Assembly: GCA_937958815.1 (NCBI GenBank)
Contig: CALGMR010000002.1
Span: 1 to 64,000 of the forward strand
From: an uncultured Rhizobiaceae group bacterium
Lineage (GTDB): Bacteria; Pseudomonadota; Alphaproteobacteria; Rhizobiales; Rhizobiaceae
Length of the DNA stretch: 64,000 nucleotides
Direction of reading: 5' to 3'
Shown here: positions 36,181 to 45,296 of the stretch, piece after piece
How the letters are laid out: every line of letters begins with the position of its first letter
Numbering within the stretch: position 1 is the first letter of the stretch
Notes under the pieces: generated by a model
The model's database searches: none
Seen by the model: only the letters and a program-made list of their open reading frames with translations
Told to the model about the DNA's origin: nothing
Translations under genes and position numbers: made by a program

Positions 36181-37383
36181 ATGACCGTTGCAAGCGACTT
36201 TTCAGACGATGTTGAGCCATTCCGCCTCAGCATGCTGATCTACGATAAACGTTATCGTTCCTACACACTTCAAATCATCACTATTGCGCTGTTCATGTTG
36301 GCTGTCGGCTGGCTGGTGAGCAATGTGGTTCAGAATTTCAGGGATTTGGGGAAAGAATTCTCTTTTGCCTTCCTGTGGGAACCTGCTTCTTACGATATCA
36401 ACCAACGTTTGATTGAGTACACTTCACGCTCTCCCCATTGGAAAGCCGCGGTTGTCGGTATTCTCAACACATTGGTGATTGCATTTTTGGGTTGCATTGC
36501 AGCAACCATTCTCGGTGTTGCCATAGGCGTCATGCGCCTTTCGAAAAACTGGCTCGTGTCGCGCTTGATGACAGTCTATATTGAAGGTTTCCGCAATGTG
36601 CCTGTGTTGCTGTGGATCTTACTTGCCAGCACAGCATTTTCAGCAATGTTGCCAGCGCCACGTCAGGCGCCTCTTCTTTTAGGTGGGGCTTTTGTTCCCA
36701 CAAACCGCGGCTTTTACGTTCCTGCCCCGATCTGGGAAAGTGGCAGCGGAGTGCTTGGCATCATATTTGTGGCTTCAATTATCGGCGCGTGGCTTTTTGG
36801 TCGATGGGCGAAAGCGCGCCAGGCAGCGACGGGCGAAATTTTGCCAGTATTGTGGATACGCCTGGCGATCATCATACTGCCGGTCGTGATTTTCTACTTT
36901 TTGCTCGGACGTCCGGTTGGATTGTCCATGCCGGAACTAAAAGGCTTTAACTTCCAAGGCGGTGGTTTTGTTCGCAACAGCTTCATGGCTTTGTGGATAG
37001 CTTTGTCACTCTACACAGCAGCCTTTATCGCTGAAAATGTGCGTTCAGGTATTCAAGCGATCAGCAAAGGTCAAACCGAGGCTGCGTACTCACTCGGTCT
37101 GCCCCCGAAGCGAACCATGAACTTGGTGATATTGCCACAAGCCTTGCGCATCATCATTCCGCCACTGATCTCTCAATATCTGAACCTGACCAAGAACTCG
37201 TCTTTGGCGATTGCGGTGGGTTATATGGACATCACAGGAACGCTTGGCGGAATCACGCTGAACCAGACGGGTAGAGAGATGGAAAGTCTGCTTCTTGTGA
37301 TGGGCTTTTATCTGATCGTGTCGTTGCTGATTTCAGGTGTGATGAACGTTTACAACAACTCTGTTGCGATTAAGGAGCGTTGA
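36181..37383 (+). CDS. aapQ: General L-amino acid ABC transporter permease AapQ
   Basis: Membrane subunit, 400 residues, with the His/Glu/Gln-type amino acid permease domain. The N-terminal half resembles other AapQ proteins (DKRYRSYTLQIITIAL, NLVVGI-like first loop). The EAA-like cytoplasmic loop near residue 300 (QAISKGQTEAAYSLGLPPK) contacts the ATPase. It pairs with AapM three bases downstream. The ATG follows no strong ribosome binding site, but the start agrees with family members. Confidence 0.93.
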   Translation: MTVASDFSDDVEPFRLSMLIYDKRYRSYTLQIITIALFMLAVGWLVSNVVQNFRDLGKEFSFAFLWEPASYDINQRLIEYTSRSPHWKAAVVGILNTLVIAFLGCIAATILGVAIGVMRLSKNWLVSRLMTVYIEGFRNVPVLLWILLASTAFSAMLPAPRQAPLLLGGAFVPTNRGFYVPAPIWESGSGVLGIIFVASIIGAWLFGRWAKARQAATGEILPVLWIRLAIIILPVVIFYFLLGRPVGLSMPELKGFNFQGGGFVRNSFMALWIALSLYTAAFIAENVRSGIQAISKGQTEAAYSLGLPPKRTMNLVILPQALRIIIPPLISQYLNLTKNSSLAIAVGYMDITGTLGGITLNQTGREMESLLLVMGFYLIVSLLISGVMNVYNNSVAIKER

Positions 37384-37386
37384 TCG

Positions 37387-38691
37387 ATGTCTGACACTCA
37401 ATCTAACAATTCGTTGTTATACGTTTCGACCAAAGAGCTACCTGAATTGCCAGCTCCGGTGAATACAAGCGGTCCTATTGCTTGGATGCGAGACAATCTG
37501 TTTGCTTCACCGCGCGACACTTTCCTGACCATCGTATTTGGTATCTTGGTGGTCGCTGCACTGTATAAGCTCATTCCGTGGATGTTCACAGATGCCGTGT
37601 TTTTCGCAGACAGTATTCGCCATTGTCGCGAAATCGATACGGGTGCATGTTTTGCTGTGGTGACTTCGCGCTTCGATCAGCTGATTTTTGGATTTTATCC
37701 ACCCGAACTTCATTGGCGTCCAATCGTGACTTTCTTATTGATGTTCTTAGCGTTCGCGCCACTTTTGCACGACAACCTCCCACGTAAGTTGCTGTGGTTC
37801 ACGGGTGTATTTCCGTTGCTTGCATACTTCCTGCTCTGGGGTGGCTCGATATGGGGTCCATTGCTCATTTTGGTAATGATCGCTCTGGCTGTTGTTGTGT
37901 TTTCCATTGTCAGCAAGGCCCTTAATTCAACGCTTGGTTTGTTGGCTGCTATCGCCTTCGGAGTGATTTGGCTTCTTTTCGTTCATGACGGCATTTCAAG
38001 CGCTTTGGCATCTGCCATTCCTGTTGGCCTAGAGCCCGTCGAATCCGCTAAATTCGGCGGATTTTTGATCACGTTTGTCATTGGTGTGACTGGCATCGTT
38101 GGTTCACTGCCTCTCGGAATTGTGCTGGCCCTAGGTCGCAAGTCCGACAACATGCCCGTAGTAAAGATGCTCTGCGTTGGCTTCATTGAGTTTATTCGTG
38201 GCGTGCCACTGATCACACTGTTGTTTGTGGCATCCACCTTGTTGAACTACTTTTTGCCACCAGGAACGACATTTGATCTGATCCTGCGTGTCATCATTAT
38301 GGTAACACTGTTTGCTGCAGCCTATATGGCAGAGGTGATCCGTGGTGGTCTGGCAGCTTTGCCAAGAGGACAGTACGAAGCGGCTGACGCTTTGGGCCTC
38401 AATTATTGGCAGGGCACACGTCTCATCGTGCTGCCGCAGGCGCTTAAGATTTCGATCCCGGGAATCGTGAACACATTCATCGGATTGTTCAAAGATACCG
38501 TGTTGGTTTCAATCGTTGGTATTCTCGATCCAATTGGCATTATGCAGCCTATTCGTTCAACTTCAGAATGGAACGGTATTATTTGGGAACTTCCCATTTT
38601 CATCGGCTTCGTGTTCTTCATTTTCTGCTACATAATGTCCCGCTATTCCATGTATTTCGAGCGCAAGCTCGACACTGGCCACAGGAGCTAA
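37387..38691 (+). CDS. aapM: General L-amino acid ABC transporter permease AapM
   Basis: Second membrane subunit, 434 residues. The first half contains extra hydrophobic segments; the C-terminal 200 residues hold the conserved permease core with the coupling loop ALPRGQYEAADALGLNYWQG near 325-345. It ends with a basic tail typical of AapM. It lies three bases after aapQ and six bases before aapP, so these three are one transcription unit. Confidence 0.93.
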   Translation: MSDTQSNNSLLYVSTKELPELPAPVNTSGPIAWMRDNLFASPRDTFLTIVFGILVVAALYKLIPWMFTDAVFFADSIRHCREIDTGACFAVVTSRFDQLIFGFYPPELHWRPIVTFLLMFLAFAPLLHDNLPRKLLWFTGVFPLLAYFLLWGGSIWGPLLILVMIALAVVVFSIVSKALNSTLGLLAAIAFGVIWLLFVHDGISSALASAIPVGLEPVESAKFGGFLITFVIGVTGIVGSLPLGIVLALGRKSDNMPVVKMLCVGFIEFIRGVPLITLLFVASTLLNYFLPPGTTFDLILRVIIMVTLFAAAYMAEVIRGGLAALPRGQYEAADALGLNYWQGTRLIVLPQALKISIPGIVNTFIGLFKDTVLVSIVGILDPIGIMQPIRSTSEWNGIIWELPIFIGFVFFIFCYIMSRYSMYFERKLDTGHRS

Positions 38692-38697
38692 ACCCCA

Positions 38698-40062
38698 ATG
38701 GCAACAAAACCAAAAACAACAAAAGCCGCTTCTGCGTCAAAATCAGTTAGCAAAGCCCCAGCAAAGATTGCAAAGCCTTCCAAGCCGGATGACCTGAAAG
38801 CCATCTCTGGTGTTGGCGGCGTTCTTGAAAAAAAGGTCAACAAAATGGGCGTGTGGACATATGCTCAAATTGCCGACTGGAAAAAGGCCGAGATCGATCA
38901 TGTTAATCAATACCTCAACTTCTCGGGCCGTATTGAGCGTGATGAGTGGGTGAAGCAGTGCAAGCGTTTGGCAAAGACGTCGCCAAACAGTGCTGCCAAA
39001 CCAGCGACAAAAAAGCCTGCCGCAAAGAAAGCAACCGCAAAAGCCTCAGTCGCTAAATCTGCAGCAAAGAAGACCACAGCCGCGAAGCCAAAAGCAGTTT
39101 CGAGGGCTAAACCGAAAGCAACTGCGGTCAAAAAATCTGTGCCTACCGCTCGCAGAACTTCTGTGCCCGCGTCTGACACTTCAGTCAGTGCGGCGTCTAC
39201 TGCTGCCGCAAGCGCTGGTTTGATGGCTGCTGGGGCAGGCGCAGTGGCAACTGCGTCGACGGCCCCATCTTCGCCGATGCCTGCTCAAGCTGCTGCATCC
39301 AACTCTTCCGGTATGTCTGTATCAGACTCCAAGGTGGCGATTGAAATCAACAATATGAACAAGTGGTATGGTGACTTCCATGTTCTGCGCGACATCAATT
39401 TGAAGGTGATGGAAGGCGAACGCATTGTTGTGGCTGGCCCATCGGGTTCAGGCAAGTCCACCATGATCCGCTGCATCAACCGTTTGGAAGAGCATCAGCG
39501 CGGCCAAATCGTTGTTGATGGCATCGAATTGACGGGCGACATTAAGAAGATCGACGAAGTTCGTCGTGAAGTTGGCATGGTGTTTCAGCACTTTAATCTG
39601 TTTCCGCATTTGACGATTTTGGAAAACTGCACCTTGGCTCCAATTTGGGTGCGTAAAATGCCTCAAAAAGAAGCTGAAGAGATTGCAATGCACTATCTGG
39701 AACGGGTGAAAATCCCAGAACAGGCGTTGAAATACCCAGGTCAATTGTCTGGTGGTCAGCAACAACGCGTGGCGATTGCCCGATCACTTTGCATGAACCC
39801 GCGCATCATGTTGTTTGATGAGCCGACTTCCGCGCTTGACCCTGAAATGATCAAAGAAGTGTTGGAGACCATGGTTGGTTTGGCGGAAGAGGGCATGACT
39901 ATGATTTGCGTGACCCACGAAATGGGTTTTGCGCGCCAAGTGGCAAACCGCGTAATCTTCATGGATGCAGGACAGATTGTGGAGCAGAACGAACCTGCTG
40001 AGTTCTTCGACAATCCGCAGCACGAACGCACCAAAGAGTTCTTGAGCCAAATTCTGCACTAA
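38698..40062 (+). CDS. aapP: General L-amino acid ABC transporter ATP-binding protein AapP with N-terminal HhH-like domain and Lys/Ala-rich linker
   Basis: A 454-residue protein in which only the last 250 residues (from Met206) are the normal AapP ATPase: Walker [10 protein letters not shown] near 247, signature LSGGQQQ near 350, Walker B MLFDEP near 371. Residues 30-93 form a helix-hairpin-helix-like domain ([20 protein letters not shown], later [10 protein letters not shown]), of a kind I know from the C-terminal extensions of rhizobial NuoE and ribosomal protein L21. Residues 97-150 are a Lys/Ala/Pro-rich linker and 150-205 are Ala/Ser-rich. AGGAG precedes the ATG at 38698, whereas no ribosome binding site precedes Met206, so the fusion is probably translated. 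Normal AapP has about 257 residues. Confidence 0.9.
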   Translation: MATKPKTTKAASASKSVSKAPAKIAKPSKPDDLKAISGVGGVLEKKVNKMGVWTYAQIADWKKAEIDHVNQYLNFSGRIERDEWVKQCKRLAKTSPNSAAKPATKKPAAKKATAKASVAKSAAKKTTAAKPKAVSRAKPKATAVKKSVPTARRTSVPASDTSVSAASTAAASAGLMAAGAGAVATASTAPSSPMPAQAAASNSSGMSVSDSKVAIEINNMNKWYGDFHVLRDINLKVMEGERIVVAGPSGSGKSTMIRCINRLEEHQRGQIVVDGIELTGDIKKIDEVRREVGMVFQHFNLFPHLTILENCTLAPIWVRKMPQKEAEEIAMHYLERVKIPEQALKYPGQLSGGQQQRVAIARSLCMNPRIMLFDEPTSALDPEMIKEVLETMVGLAEEGMTMICVTHEMGFARQVANRVIFMDAGQIVEQNEPAEFFDNPQHERTKEFLSQILH

Positions 40063-40083
40063 GCTGCAAAGCTCAGATCAATT

Positions 40084-40797
40084 ATGAGGAAGGCAATCAA
40101 AGGCTTAGGGCTTTTGGTTGCCTTTTTGATTCTGGTCGTGGGTGGTTATATTGGCACTTCATTTCTAACGGCAAGAATGAGCGGGCTGAGTGAGCGTGAT
40201 GCTGGTGTTTTTGATGCCAATTCCAAAACAGAAACAGTGTATGTGATTACAGGAACTCTGCACGCGGATTTCCTCATCCCAAATGAATTGGTAGCTCAAT
40301 CAAAATTTGGGTTCTTGAGCGAAACGAAACTGCCGCTTAATCATCCCAACCTCAAATATCTGGCTTTCGGTTGGGGCTCTAAAGCGTTTTACACGACGGC
40401 TGGAAGCTACAGCGACATCACTGTAAGCGCTGCCTTTAAAGCGATCACGGGCGATCAGTCTGTCATGCGTGTTGTGGCCTTTGGAGATATTGACCCATTA
40501 GCGCCGGATGTGATTGCTTTGAAATTGTCGAGGCAACAAGTGGATGCATTGCTCGATCATCTTTACACCAGTTTTAAGCTGAACGCAGATGGTGCACCGC
40601 AATTCCTTCGAGGGGCCAGCATTGGCTCCAATGACGCCTTTTACCAAGGCGTGGGCGGTTTCAACATTTTTTATCCTTGCAACCAGTGGGTAAATCAGGG
40701 TTTGCGCAAGGCAGGAGTGGAAGTCGGGCGGTGGACGCCGACAACACAATCGCTGCGGCACTCATTGAGCTATTTCGGGAGTGCTTCGCTGAATTAA
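40084..40797 (+). CDS. DUF2459 / TIGR02117 family protein
   Basis: A 237-residue protein with an N-terminal hydrophobic anchor (residues 8-28). The body matches the TIGR02117 (DUF2459) family: LHADFLIP near 60, FGWGSKAFYT near 97, and the C-terminal FNIFYPCNQWVNQGLRKAG segment with a conserved Cys. The combination of His, Cys and Asn recalls a permuted papain-like fold, but activity is unproven. It begins 21 bases after aapP and ends overlapping the convergent zinc-finger gene by four bases. Confidence 0.82.
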   Translation: MRKAIKGLGLLVAFLILVVGGYIGTSFLTARMSGLSERDAGVFDANSKTETVYVITGTLHADFLIPNELVAQSKFGFLSETKLPLNHPNLKYLAFGWGSKAFYTTAGSYSDITVSAAFKAITGDQSVMRVVAFGDIDPLAPDVIALKLSRQQVDALLDHLYTSFKLNADGAPQFLRGASIGSNDAFYQGVGGFNIFYPCNQWVNQGLRKAGVEVGRWTPTTQSLRHSLSYFGSASLN

Positions 40798-41039
40798 GCG
40801 TTTTCAGCGACCACGAGGCAGCCTTCAGGCACCGTCTGGTCTGCACCAAGTTCTGCATCAAAAACGAACAAGGTGGAGCAGTATGGGCAGACTTTTTCTT
40901 TATCTTCACCCATGTCCAGATAAACGTGGGGATGATCGTAAGGCGCATTTGCGCCAACACACATGAATTCTTTCACACCAACAGAAATTTGCGGAACGCC
41001 ATTGTCGTTGTGAAAATGTGGAACAATTGCTTTTGCCAT
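40794..41039 (-). CDS. NDUFS6-like zinc-finger protein (complex I accessory subunit)
   Basis: An 81-residue protein of the zf-CHCC family, related to the 13 kDa complex I subunit NDUFS6. VGVKEFMCVGANAPYDHPHV and VCPYCSTLF carry the zinc ligands Cys27, His38 (or His36), Cys51 and Cys54. In the respiratory complex this subunit supports assembly of an Fe-S cluster. The ATG at 41039 is chosen because the extra 32 codons upstream have no family similarity. This is the second complex I accessory gene in the window. Confidence 0.88.
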   Translation of the reverse strand: MAKAIVPHFHNDNGVPQISVGVKEFMCVGANAPYDHPHVYLDMGEDKEKVCPYCSTLFVFDAELGADQTVPEGCLVVAENA

Positions 41040-41201
41040 GATCTCATACCCTGAGAGGTGCATCTGATTTTGTGAGTTTGGGTGTAGCGTCTTGTTCAAA
41101 TTTTGCAAGACGCACTGTGCGAAACCCGCCTGCATATTTTCCTTGTATCGGCGCAGTTTTCAAGGAACAAATGATCTATCTGATAATGCTGCAAAGCCAC
41201 C

Positions 41202-41972
41202 ATGACCGACAAGATACAATTTGCTGATTTAAAAGATGCGCGCATTGCCTATTTTGATCTTCATCCCCAATCACCTGCCGATAAAACCATTTTGCTCATT
41301 CACGGGTTTGCGTCTTCCGCCAAGGTGAACTGGTTGATGACCGGTTGGTCGAAAATCCTCTTGAAGGACGGTTATCGGGTGGTGGCGCTGGACAATCGTG
41401 GTCATGGCGAAAGCTCAAAATTTTACAGTCCTGTTGACTATGGACCTGATATTTTTGCAGCTGACGCTGTGCAATTGATGGATCATTTGGGTTTAGGGCA
41501 GGTGGACGTTTTGGGTTATTCCATGGGGGCGCGTATTTCGGCATGGCTTGCTTGGCAAAATCCTGAGCGTGTTCGCCGTGCCGTATTTGGTGGTATGGGC
41601 GAGCATATATTTGGCGGGCGGGGCGGATATGAAGCCATTGCCGAAGGTTTGGAAACAGAAGATCCATCCAGCATCTCAGACAAGGGCGCTGCCAGTTTTA
41701 GAAAATTCGCGGATTTGACACAGAGCGATAGAATGGCGCTGGCTGCGTGCATTCGCCCGGCAAAGCAGAAAATCACATCTGAAATTGTGGCTGCAATCCA
41801 AACGCCTGTTTTGGTTGCTGTTGGCACAGATGATGATGTGGGCGGTTCGGCTGAAAAGCTGGCTGACATGATGCCAAATGCTCAAGCCTTTGCGATGCCT
41901 GATCTCGATCACATGAAAGCCACAGGCGCAACAATCTTCAAGACGCGTGTTTTGGAATTTTTGGGAGCTTAG
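41202..41972 (+). CDS. Alpha/beta hydrolase
   Basis: A 256-residue hydrolase. LLIHGFASS near 31-39 forms the oxyanion hole, GYSMGAR carries the nucleophile Ser107, and GTDDDVGG and LDHMKA supply the acid and His near 207 and 239. No signal peptide is present. The substrate is unknown. The following gene, four bases away, is another alpha/beta hydrolase of different subgroup, so the pair may act on related esters or amides. Confidence 0.85.
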   Translation: MTDKIQFADLKDARIAYFDLHPQSPADKTILLIHGFASSAKVNWLMTGWSKILLKDGYRVVALDNRGHGESSKFYSPVDYGPDIFAADAVQLMDHLGLGQVDVLGYSMGARISAWLAWQNPERVRRAVFGGMGEHIFGGRGGYEAIAEGLETEDPSSISDKGAASFRKFADLTQSDRMALAACIRPAKQKITSEIVAAIQTPVLVAVGTDDDVGGSAEKLADMMPNAQAFAMPDLDHMKATGATIFKTRVLEFLGA

Positions 41973-41975
41973 GAC

Positions 41976-42893
41976 GTGTCGTCGATCAAAGAACATGAAC
42001 TGAGCTTTGTGGGGTCGGAAAGCAATCAGCTCGCAGCTACGGCTTATGTGCCAAGTTCCGGCAGCGGTGATCATGCTCCTGTTTTGTTGATGCATGGCGG
42101 CGGTCAGACGCGTTATTCATGGGATGCAACTGCCAGGCAAATCGCGGAACGGGGCAGGGTGGCTGTCGCAGTGGATGCTCGCGGACATGGTGAAAGTTCT
42201 TGGGTTGAAAGTGGCAATTACACTTTTGAACACTATCGCTCGGACTTGGTTCATTTGTGCGATCAAGTCAGTGAACTATGGGGCAACGGCAAGCAGGGTC
42301 CTGCGCTCATCGGCGCTTCAATGGGCGGAATTTCCGGCATGTTGGCGCAAGCCAAAGGCGACGTTTACGACTGGGGCTTTCCTTTGTTTTCTGCCCTTGT
42401 GTTTGTGGACATCACTCCGCGAATGACCACATCAGGTGTCGACAAAATTCTAGGATTTATGGCGGCCAATATGCGTGATGGGTTTGAGAGCGTGGAAGCG
42501 GCAGCGGATGTGATTGCCACCTATTTGCCCAATCGCAGTCGACCAAAATCTCTCAGCGGTTTGAGTAAGAACCTGCGTCAGCGTGATGACGGGCGATGGT
42601 ATTGGCATTGGGACCCGAATTTCATTGATGGTGAACACAACATCACCACAGGGCGCGCAGACCGTATCGAAGACCTTATGAATGCGGTTCGTAAAATTTC
42701 TGTCCCAACACTTCTGGTGCGTGGTGCCAAATCCGAGCTTGTTACCAAAGAGGCTGTAGACGAGTTTCTGGAATTGGTGCCCCACGCAAAATTTCATGAC
42801 ATCAACGAAGCAGGCCACATGGTGGCAGGTGATAAGAACGATGTTTTTGCAGAAGCGGCGATTTCGTTTTTGGACGAGTTTTTGAACGCCTAG
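41976..42893 (+). CDS. Alpha/beta hydrolase, second of pair
   Basis: A 305-residue hydrolase starting with GTG. LLMHGGGQTRYSWD near 37-50, VDARGHGESSW near 67-76, nucleophile Ser115 in GASMGG, and the C-terminal His in AGHMVAGD are in the standard order. WHWDPNF in the lid region is typical of the peroxidase/epoxide hydrolase-like subgroup. Probable co-transcription with the preceding hydrolase. The substrate is unknown. Confidence 0.85.
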   Translation: MSSIKEHELSFVGSESNQLAATAYVPSSGSGDHAPVLLMHGGGQTRYSWDATARQIAERGRVAVAVDARGHGESSWVESGNYTFEHYRSDLVHLCDQVSELWGNGKQGPALIGASMGGISGMLAQAKGDVYDWGFPLFSALVFVDITPRMTTSGVDKILGFMAANMRDGFESVEAAADVIATYLPNRSRPKSLSGLSKNLRQRDDGRWYWHWDPNFIDGEHNITTGRADRIEDLMNAVRKISVPTLLVRGAKSELVTKEAVDEFLELVPHAKFHDINEAGHMVAGDKNDVFAEAAISFLDEFLNA

Positions 42894-43027
42894 TAGGCAA
42901 CTATTGGCAGCTTTCTTTGTCGTGTACAGAAGAAATCGGCAAGGTCTTAAAAAGAGCCCGTTCAAGTCCTATGTTTGGATGAGCCGATGACTTACATCGG
43001 ACCAATTGCCAAAAAATGGAGAGTCTT

Positions 43028-43510
43028 GTGCCCAGTCTCAACCGCCGTTCTTTTCTTCAAGCCGTTGGTGCCGTTGGTTTGACGCCACTGTTGCCCAGTA
43101 TTGCTGGTTCGGGAGCGGGTGTTGCGAAAGGCAGTGCTTCTGCTTCAAAGGCTTTGTGGGCAAGCCTATATGCCAATTCAGGGTCTACTGCTGAATTTGT
43201 TGGTGTTGCCAGAAATATCGGTCTTTCGAATTCTGCCATTCAGGGCGTTAGCGCGCGATCAGTGGGTGTGCGATTGGCGGTTGCTGCATCTGCTGAAACG
43301 ATCTCAGCCCAGAGTGTGAAACATGCACCGACACCTTTATCGGCCAACTCATCCAAACTGAATTTGCGTGATCAATTCAAACGCGGATTGGATGAATTGT
43401 TTGCAGACGATCGCCTCGAAGAGGTTGTTGTCACACGAGAAGATGCGCACGATCACGCAATGGTTGAGGAAGACATTACGCCAGAGTTGAAGCCTCACGA
43501 AGACCGCTAA
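43028..43510 (+). CDS. Hypothetical protein with twin-arginine signal
   Basis: About 161 residues. The N-terminus LNRRSFLQAVGAVGLTPLL looks like a Tat signal (RRSFLQ followed by a moderately hydrophobic stretch). The mature part is rich in Ala, Ser and Val, without recognisable domain, and ends in a charged segment with several Asp, Glu and His residues. I do not recognise a family. The GTG at 43028 has GGAGAG upstream; an ATG at 43016 is in frame. Tat export would imply a folded or cofactor-bearing protein, but no cofactor motif is visible. Confidence 0.6.
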   Translation: MPSLNRRSFLQAVGAVGLTPLLPSIAGSGAGVAKGSASASKALWASLYANSGSTAEFVGVARNIGLSNSAIQGVSARSVGVRLAVAASAETISAQSVKHAPTPLSANSSKLNLRDQFKRGLDELFADDRLEEVVVTREDAHDHAMVEEDITPELKPHEDR

Positions 43511-43518
43511 GGGGTGAG

Positions 43519-44298
43519 CTAGTTCCCCTTGAATTTTGCTTTTCGTTTTTCCTGAAAGGCTTTGCGACCTTCCGCATAGTCTTGGCTTTCGAACGTGGTG
43601 TCGCCAACAAATGCAGCTTGTTCGCGTGACGTAATTCCGCTCAAGGCTGCATCAATGGAAGCTTTTGTGGCTCGGTGGCTGAGTGGGGCGAGGTTGGCGA
43701 TCTCATCAGTTAAACTCTCGACTGCTGCATCCAGTGATGCGTCGGCGTGAACTTCGCTTAAGAAGCCAAATTTCAACATCTCATCTGCTGAAAATTGTGC
43801 TGCGGTAAAGAGCAGGCGTTTGGCGTTTTGCGCGCCCACAGCGTGAACAATGTCTGCCATGGCATCGACAGGATACGCCAAGCCAAGCTTGGCGGCAGGC
43901 ACGGCAAATCGGGCTTGTTCTTCGGCCAGTCGGATGTCGCAGGCCGCCGCTAGTCCAAAACCACCCCCAAGACAAAAACCTTTGATCTTTGCGATTGTTG
44001 GAACAGCAACGTTGCGCAATGCTGCAAATGCTTCTGCATTCGCTTTTTCGTACACGCGCGCGGTTTCAGCATCTTTGCGAACAACATCAAATTCAGAAAT
44101 GTCCGCGCCTGCGCAAAAGCTTTGGTCGTGGCCTGACACAACGATAGCCCGCACGTTCTGGCGCATCAAATCTTCCAATGCGCCTGGAATATCCAGCCAT
44201 GCCTGTTGATCCAAGGCGTTGTGCTTTCCAACGTTTTGGAAAACGAGGGAACCGATATGGCCTGTTTTGGTGGCGATGATCTGCGCATTTTTGGTCAT
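43519..44298 (-). CDS. Enoyl-CoA hydratase/isomerase family protein
   Basis: A crotonase-fold protein of 259 residues. The oxyanion-hole segments are visible: SFCAGADISEF near 60-70 and CLGGGFGLAAACDIRLA near 107-123. The first Glu of classical enoyl-CoA hydratases (in the CLGGG helix region) is not obviously present, so isomerase or another crotonase activity is equally possible. The stop is close to the convergent Tat-signal gene. Confidence 0.85.
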   Translation of the reverse strand: MTKNAQIIATKTGHIGSLVFQNVGKHNALDQQAWLDIPGALEDLMRQNVRAIVVSGHDQSFCAGADISEFDVVRKDAETARVYEKANAEAFAALRNVAVPTIAKIKGFCLGGGFGLAAACDIRLAEEQARFAVPAAKLGLAYPVDAMADIVHAVGAQNAKRLLFTAAQFSADEMLKFGFLSEVHADASLDAAVESLTDEIANLAPLSHRATKASIDAALSGITSREQAAFVGDTTFESQDYAEGRKAFQEKRKAKFKGN

Positions 44299-44437
44299 TT
44301 GGGTGATCTTTTTTGGTCGTGAGATTTCAATTCTCTCAAATTTGACGATTTTTACGGTTTAAGCTGAACGGCCCATGCACTATGTATACATAACAAGCAT
44401 CGTCTCAAAGACTTGATGCAAAGATTTGGAGGCCGCT

Positions 44438-45262
44438 ATGGGTTCAACAAAACCACAGGATGATGTTGTAAAATTGGATCCGGTTTGGCAGGCCGTGCGC
44501 GACGAAGCGCAGGCAATCATTGATGCAGATCCTGCAATGTCGGGTTTTGTGTTCGGCAATATTTTGAACCACAAATCTCTGGAAGAGGCTATTGTTCACC
44601 GCATTTGTGAGCGTTTGCACCGCCCTGAGTTTTCTTCTGATATGATCCGTGGCGTGTTTCGCGAGATGCAGCAAAGCTGGCCTGAATGGTCGAAGATCGT
44701 CCGCGTGGATATTGCAGCGGTTTATGATCGCGACCCAGCTTGCACGCGTTTTGTAGAGCCAATTTTGTATTTCAAAGGCTTTCACGCAATCCAAACGCAC
44801 CGTTTGGCGAATTGGGCATGGAAAAGTGGCCGAGAAGATTTTGCGCTCTATCTGCAGAGCATTTCCAGCCAAGTGTTCCAGACAGACATCAATCCTGAAG
44901 CTGAGTTCGGGCAGGGCATATTTATTGACCACGCTACAGGTGTGGTGATTGGCGCAACTGCCGTGATTGGTGATGACGTTTCCATTATGCAAGGGGTAAC
45001 CTTGGGTGGAACGGGTAAAGCAGGTGGTGATCGTCATCCCAAAGTGAAAAACGGTGTTTTGATTGGCGCAGGCGCAAAGGTGCTTGGCAATATCGAAATT
45101 GGCCAGTGTTCACGCGTGGCTTCTGGCGCTCTTGTGGTGAAACCTGTTCCAGAAAAAACCACGGTCGCTGGTGTGCCAGCACGGGTTGTGGGCGTGGCTG
45201 GGTGTTCTCAACCGTCCCGTTCCATGGATCAAATTCTCGCTGAAACTAGCGATTCCCACTAA
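44438..45262 (+). CDS. cysE: Serine O-acetyltransferase CysE
   Basis: Makes O-acetylserine from serine and acetyl-CoA, the first step of cysteine synthesis. The 274-residue protein has the helical N-terminal domain and a left-handed beta-helix of hexapeptide repeats (IFIDHATGVVIGATAVIGDD, then VTLGGTGKAGGDRHP), with catalytic His in IDHATG. The C-terminal tail after PARVVGVAG is about 24 residues, the part that normally binds cysteine synthase. The ATG at 44438 has GGAGG five bases before it. Confidence 0.93.
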   Translation: MGSTKPQDDVVKLDPVWQAVRDEAQAIIDADPAMSGFVFGNILNHKSLEEAIVHRICERLHRPEFSSDMIRGVFREMQQSWPEWSKIVRVDIAAVYDRDPACTRFVEPILYFKGFHAIQTHRLANWAWKSGREDFALYLQSISSQVFQTDINPEAEFGQGIFIDHATGVVIGATAVIGDDVSIMQGVTLGGTGKAGGDRHPKVKNGVLIGAGAKVLGNIEIGQCSRVASGALVVKPVPEKTTVAGVPARVVGVAGCSQPSRSMDQILAETSDSH

Positions 45263-45296
45263 ATTCAATTTTTAGATTTATTTCTGGAGTGGCTGA

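Noticed and set aside
38907-39179. Antisense Phe/Ala-rich frame over the AapP linker.
   Set aside because: It is the mirror of Lys/Ala codons of the linker and has no independent support.
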